Shown piece after piece: positions 31,948 to 35,132 of a stretch of DNA of 35,132 bases. This DNA comes from Spirochaetales bacterium (GTDB lineage Bacteria; Spirochaetota; Spirochaetia; SZUA-6; JAFGRV01): positions 1 to 35,132 of the forward strand of contig JAFGQK010000303.1 in NCBI GenBank assembly GCA_016935735.1, read 5' to 3'. Position numbers and translations under genes: made by a program. The notes below the pieces were generated by a model that made no database searches, was not told the origin of the DNA, and worked only from the letters and a program-made list of their open reading frames with translations. Position 1 is the stretch's first letter. Every line of letters begins with the position of its first letter.

Positions 31948-34900
31948 ATGAAATGGCTAAGATTTCACTATGAATCAATCAATCCCTTTGCGATGTTGCT
32001 TATTCTTGGTATATTTACCCTTTACCTTAGTTTTATAAAAAACAAGACAAAATCCACCTATTTTCTTATTGGATTTCTTTCAGGGAATCTCATCTACCTC
32101 CTCTATCTGCTTTTGAATTACTGGATCGACATCCCATTTTCCGCATATCTAACATGGTTTTTGCTTAATTTTTCTGCCACGAATTTTATTTTCCTTTCAC
32201 TTTTTGCAACTCATTATTATAAAAATATCTGGCCTCTGGAATCACGTATCTTCCTGTATTGTTCATTTGCGTATTTTCTTTTTATCTTTATTCCATTTTT
32301 ATGCTCTTTTTATATATTTCCCATCGTCTATTCATTTGATGTCATCCCGGGATACAATTTATCGATAACAGAAAAGTTTCCGATTTTATACATCATCTTT
32401 AAATTAGTGTATCTTCTGGGATTATTCATCTATATCTGGTCCTTTCTTATCCTGGTAAGAAAGGCAATATTTATTGAAACTCACCATAAGAAAGAAAATG
32501 ATAATGCAACAGAATATTCCCTGTTCCCTGCCCCTGATAAAAAAATTAAAATATTTTTTTTAAAGAAAGTTGTGTGTCTTTTTACACTAAAACAAAGACA
32601 GGCAATTGCCTGCCGTTCTTTTGCCCTCTGTATTCTGGGTCATATGTTATGGTTTTTCATTTACGGTATTTATGTAGTAAACCCACAGGTGAATTTGCCT
32701 GTTTTTTTAAAGATATTATTAAATTATTTTCCGGTATTAACCTGGCTTTTTTTTATTACTTCTTATATGAACCACAGCCATGATTCGGCAAGCTTTACTA
32801 TAAAGCTTATCGGTTTTTCTGTTATTCTTCCCATTGTTGCAATGAGCTTTATCAGCAACACCTACCTTTTTCAACACAAAAATAATTTTATGCAAATGAA
32901 GATTTCAGAAATTAATTCGATTATAAATGATCTGGATGCGGGGGAAAAAACAACCAGTCCGGAAACCCTGGAATATATAATAAAAAAATACCCCGGTACG
33001 AATAATAAAGAAATAATATTCAACCGGCATGGAATAATTAGCCCGGATTCTTTTATCAGTCCCGGGGAGTTTATAATCAAACCGAATGAACTTGCAGATA
33101 ATAAAATTTCTTTCTATTACACAGAGAATGCCGGAATAAGTGCATTTTCATATCATTTTAAAAGCATCATTTCGGAACAGGATAATCGTCTTCACCGGTA
33201 TCTCTATTTCATTTTTTCAAAGGGCCATACATATTACCAGGCCGGGTATGTTTTTGAGGATTATCTTTATTATATGCATACAGGAACACGGCTTTGTGTT
33301 ATATCGATTTTCGTAATTACCATTATCCTCCTTTTAACGGTAACCTTTTTTATTCAGGTTATTATTAAAAAACCGCTGTCCAGGCTTTTATCCGGTGTGG
33401 ATGAGGTAAAAAAGGGAAATTTCTCCCTGTCAGTCAAAAAGATATATAATGATGAAATCGGGATTATTACCGATTCATTCAATACCATGATTGCATCCTT
33501 AAAAGCATCACAGTGCCAGGTGCGGGAGTATGCAAATGACCTCGAAAAAAAGGTAGAAGAAAGAACGACAAGAATTAATGAAAAAGCGCACCAGTTGAAA
33601 CAGATGAATCTTGCCCTTCAGAATGAGATAAGTGAACGAAGAAAAATAGAAATGCAACTGGAATACAACGCCCTCCATGATCCGCTTACCGGTCTTGCCA
33701 ACAGAATGCTTCTTTTTGACCATCTCTCATTTATCATGAATCAGCAGGACAGGAAGGATCAAAAGCTGTTATTTTCTTTAATGTTTATGGATATCGACCG
33801 GTTTAAAATTATTAATGACAGTCTTGGTCATGAGTTCGGTGACAAACTCTTAATTGAAATCGGCAACAGATTAACACAACATTTAAGAAAACAGGATACC
33901 ATTGCCCGGATAGGAGGGGATGAATTTGTTATTCTTATGACCGAGATGATCGATATGTTTCATGTACGGCATTGTGCAGACAGGATACTTGAAATGGTAA
34001 AAATACCATTTCACTATAATGGTAAAGAATTAATCGTAACGGCAAGTATAGGAGTAACCTTAAGTTCCCAGGGATATAACAAACCCGAGGATATGATAAG
34101 AGATGCAGACATTGCGATGTACAGGGCCAAATCCTGGGGAAGAGCCCGTTATGCGTTTTTTGACATAGAAATGCATGAAAAGGTGGCAAAGGAACAGGAA
34201 CTTGAATCCGCACTTCATATTGCAGCACAAAAGAATGATTTCAAGGTCGTTTTTCAACCGATAATAAATCAACAGACCCGGAAACCCGAAACTTTTGAAG
34301 CGCTTATCCGCTGGAAGCACCCTGAACTGGGAAATATTCCCCCCTGTACTTTTATTCCCATTGCAGAAGAGACGGGACTCATTTTATCTATAGGGGATTT
34401 TGTGCTGAAAGAAGCCATTCAAACATGTAAAAAATGGCATTCTTCCGGTTATAATAATATAAATATCTCTGTTAATTGTTCTGCAAAACAATTTCTTATT
34501 CCTGCTTTTCATGACAGGGTACGGAAAATTCTTGAACAAAATAAATTGCAGCCGGAAAATCTTATACTGGAAATCACCGAATCCTTTTTTCTGGATAATG
34601 TTGCAGAAGTTGTGCAGGCCAATCTTCTATCCTTAAAAAGGATGGGAGTTCTTCTTGCAATGGATGATTTCGGTACCGGCTATTCTTCGTTAGCATCTTT
34701 GAATCATTTACCGATTAATATACTGAAGATCGACCGGTCAATATCATTAAATATTCCCGGGGAAATAAGTATGTGTAAAATTATGAATGCCATTATTTCC
34801 CTTGCACGGTATATTGAATTAAGTGTCGTTGTAGAAGGAATAGAAAACCAGGAACAGATAGATTTCCTTTCCTCGTTTACCGATGTGTCTATCCAGGGAT

Positions 34901-34959
34901 ATTATTACAGCAAACCCCTATCCGAGGAAGAGACATTCACCTACCTTAAAAACCACTAA
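31948..34959 (+). CDS. Membrane GGDEF-EAL cyclic-di-GMP protein with HAMP linker
   Basis: A 1003-residue protein. About seven or eight membrane helices occupy residues 14-300, followed by an extracytoplasmic sensor region (about 300-430), another helix (about 432-456), a HAMP linker and a coiled coil (about 520-575). The GGDEF domain (diguanylate cyclase) has intact GGDEF at 656-660 and an I-site RxxD at 647-650, so it may be product-inhibited. The EAL phosphodiesterase domain has E784-A785-L786 (FEALIRWKHP), DDFGTGYSSL and EGIEN. Both active sites look complete, so it may synthesise or degrade c-di-GMP, depending on the membrane signal. The N-terminal seven-helix module resembles 7TM sensors, but its ligand is unknown. 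Confidence 0.92.
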   Translation: MKWLRFHYESINPFAMLLILGIFTLYLSFIKNKTKSTYFLIGFLSGNLIYLLYLLLNYWIDIPFSAYLTWFLLNFSATNFIFLSLFATHYYKNIWPLESRIFLYCSFAYFLFIFIPFLCSFYIFPIVYSFDVIPGYNLSITEKFPILYIIFKLVYLLGLFIYIWSFLILVRKAIFIETHHKKENDNATEYSLFPAPDKKIKIFFLKKVVCLFTLKQRQAIACRSFALCILGHMLWFFIYGIYVVNPQVNLPVFLKILLNYFPVLTWLFFITSYMNHSHDSASFTIKLIGFSVILPIVAMSFISNTYLFQHKNNFMQMKISEINSIINDLDAGEKTTSPETLEYIIKKYPGTNNKEIIFNRHGIISPDSFISPGEFIIKPNELADNKISFYYTENAGISAFSYHFKSIISEQDNRLHRYLYFIFSKGHTYYQAGYVFEDYLYYMHTGTRLCVISIFVITIILLLTVTFFIQVIIKKPLSRLLSGVDEVKKGNFSLSVKKIYNDEIGIITDSFNTMIASLKASQCQVREYANDLEKKVEERTTRINEKAHQLKQMNLALQNEISERRKIEMQLEYNALHDPLTGLANRMLLFDHLSFIMNQQDRKDQKLLFSLMFMDIDRFKIINDSLGHEFGDKLLIEIGNRLTQHLRKQDTIARIGGDEFVILMTEMIDMFHVRHCADRILEMVKIPFHYNGKELIVTASIGVTLSSQGYNKPEDMIRDADIAMYRAKSWGRARYAFFDIEMHEKVAKEQELESALHIAAQKNDFKVVFQPIINQQTRKPETFEALIRWKHPELGNIPPCTFIPIAEETGLILSIGDFVLKEAIQTCKKWHSSGYNNINISVNCSAKQFLIPAFHDRVRKILEQNKLQPENLILEITESFFLDNVAEVVQANLLSLKRMGVLLAMDDFGTGYSSLASLNHLPINILKIDRSISLNIPGEISMCKIMNAIISLARYIELSVVVEGIENQEQIDFLSSFTDVSIQGYYYSKPLSEEETFTYLKNH

Positions 34960-35132
34960 GAAATAGCACGATTGTAATTTATGGGTGGGAATTCGATATC
35001 GGGCAAGCCCTATTGACAAAGAAAAATAAGTAACCACAGCGTTGACTACGCCCACAACCCAAATCAAGAGAAGCAGGAAATAATTTATACCTGTAATTAC
35101 ATCAGATCCAGAAAGGATCCGGCCAACGCACG
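34960..35132. other. Right-edge region without a supported gene
   Basis: A plus-strand frame stays open from the stop at 35014-35016 to the window edge (containing VDYAHNPNQ and IRSRKDPANA) and a minus-strand frame is also open here. Neither has a visible start signal or recognisable family. GGGC/GCCC (35001-35010 region) could form a small hairpin. Confidence 0.35.

Overview
The window looks like chromosomal DNA from a Gram-negative-type (diderm), AT-leaning bacterium. Many genes have strong Shine-Dalgarno (SD) sequences of the AAGGAGG type. The run of lipoproteins with relaxed lipoboxes (FSC, FGC, SGC), the LPP20- and FlgT-like envelope proteins, the type III glutamine synthetase and the sensor proteins fit a spirochaete or a related phylum. 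No rRNA, tRNA or complete marker gene is present, so this placement is inference. No intact mobile element, CRISPR array or prophage was seen.

Layout, left to right. A minus-strand lipoprotein gene runs off the left edge (1-462). Plus-strand genes follow: a PerR-type peroxide regulator with a bacterioferritin, a DUF454 membrane protein, then type III glutamine synthetase (glnN) closely followed by three translationally coupled radical-SAM genes (two SPASM-type, one B12-binding type; 4313-7910). A 730-base stretch then holds a decayed gene with an in-frame amber stop, bracketed by short inverted repeats. Next come pyrK and pyrD (electron-transfer and catalytic subunits of NAD-linked dihydroorotate dehydrogenase) and an acidic helical protein of unknown role. 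On the minus strand, 11056-16167 encodes one exported protein and three lipoproteins that resemble the FlgT/LPP20 group of outer-membrane-associated proteins. Plus-strand genes for an M48/Ste24-type membrane protease, an unknown protein and a small EamA/SMR-like membrane protein follow.

From 19184 to 31803 all protein genes are on the minus strand. They are a 1706-residue surface protein (beta-helix GH141-like, CBM6-like, Ig-like and LamG domains, C-terminal membrane anchor), a DUF362/ferredoxin protein, a membrane-anchored PCMT-like methyltransferase, a 6-phospho-3-hexuloisomerase, a regulatory ATPase with a cyclic-nucleotide domain, a GH3 glycosidase and a DinB-like protein. The GH141-like protein and GH3 enzyme suggest use of plant or algal polysaccharide. 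The last gene (31948-34959) encodes a large membrane GGDEF-EAL protein.

The items most worth follow-up are: (1) the glnN plus three radical-SAM gene cluster, whose substrate is unknown and which has no visible precursor peptide; (2) a probable orphan small RNA on the plus strand at about 24524-24604, with a near-consensus promoter, an intrinsic terminator and an all-pyrimidine loop complementary to Shine-Dalgarno sequences; (3) several genes whose best promoter lies so close to the start codon that the mRNA should be leaderless; and (4) a PCMT-like methyltransferase whose predicted topology puts its SAM-dependent domain outside the cytoplasm.
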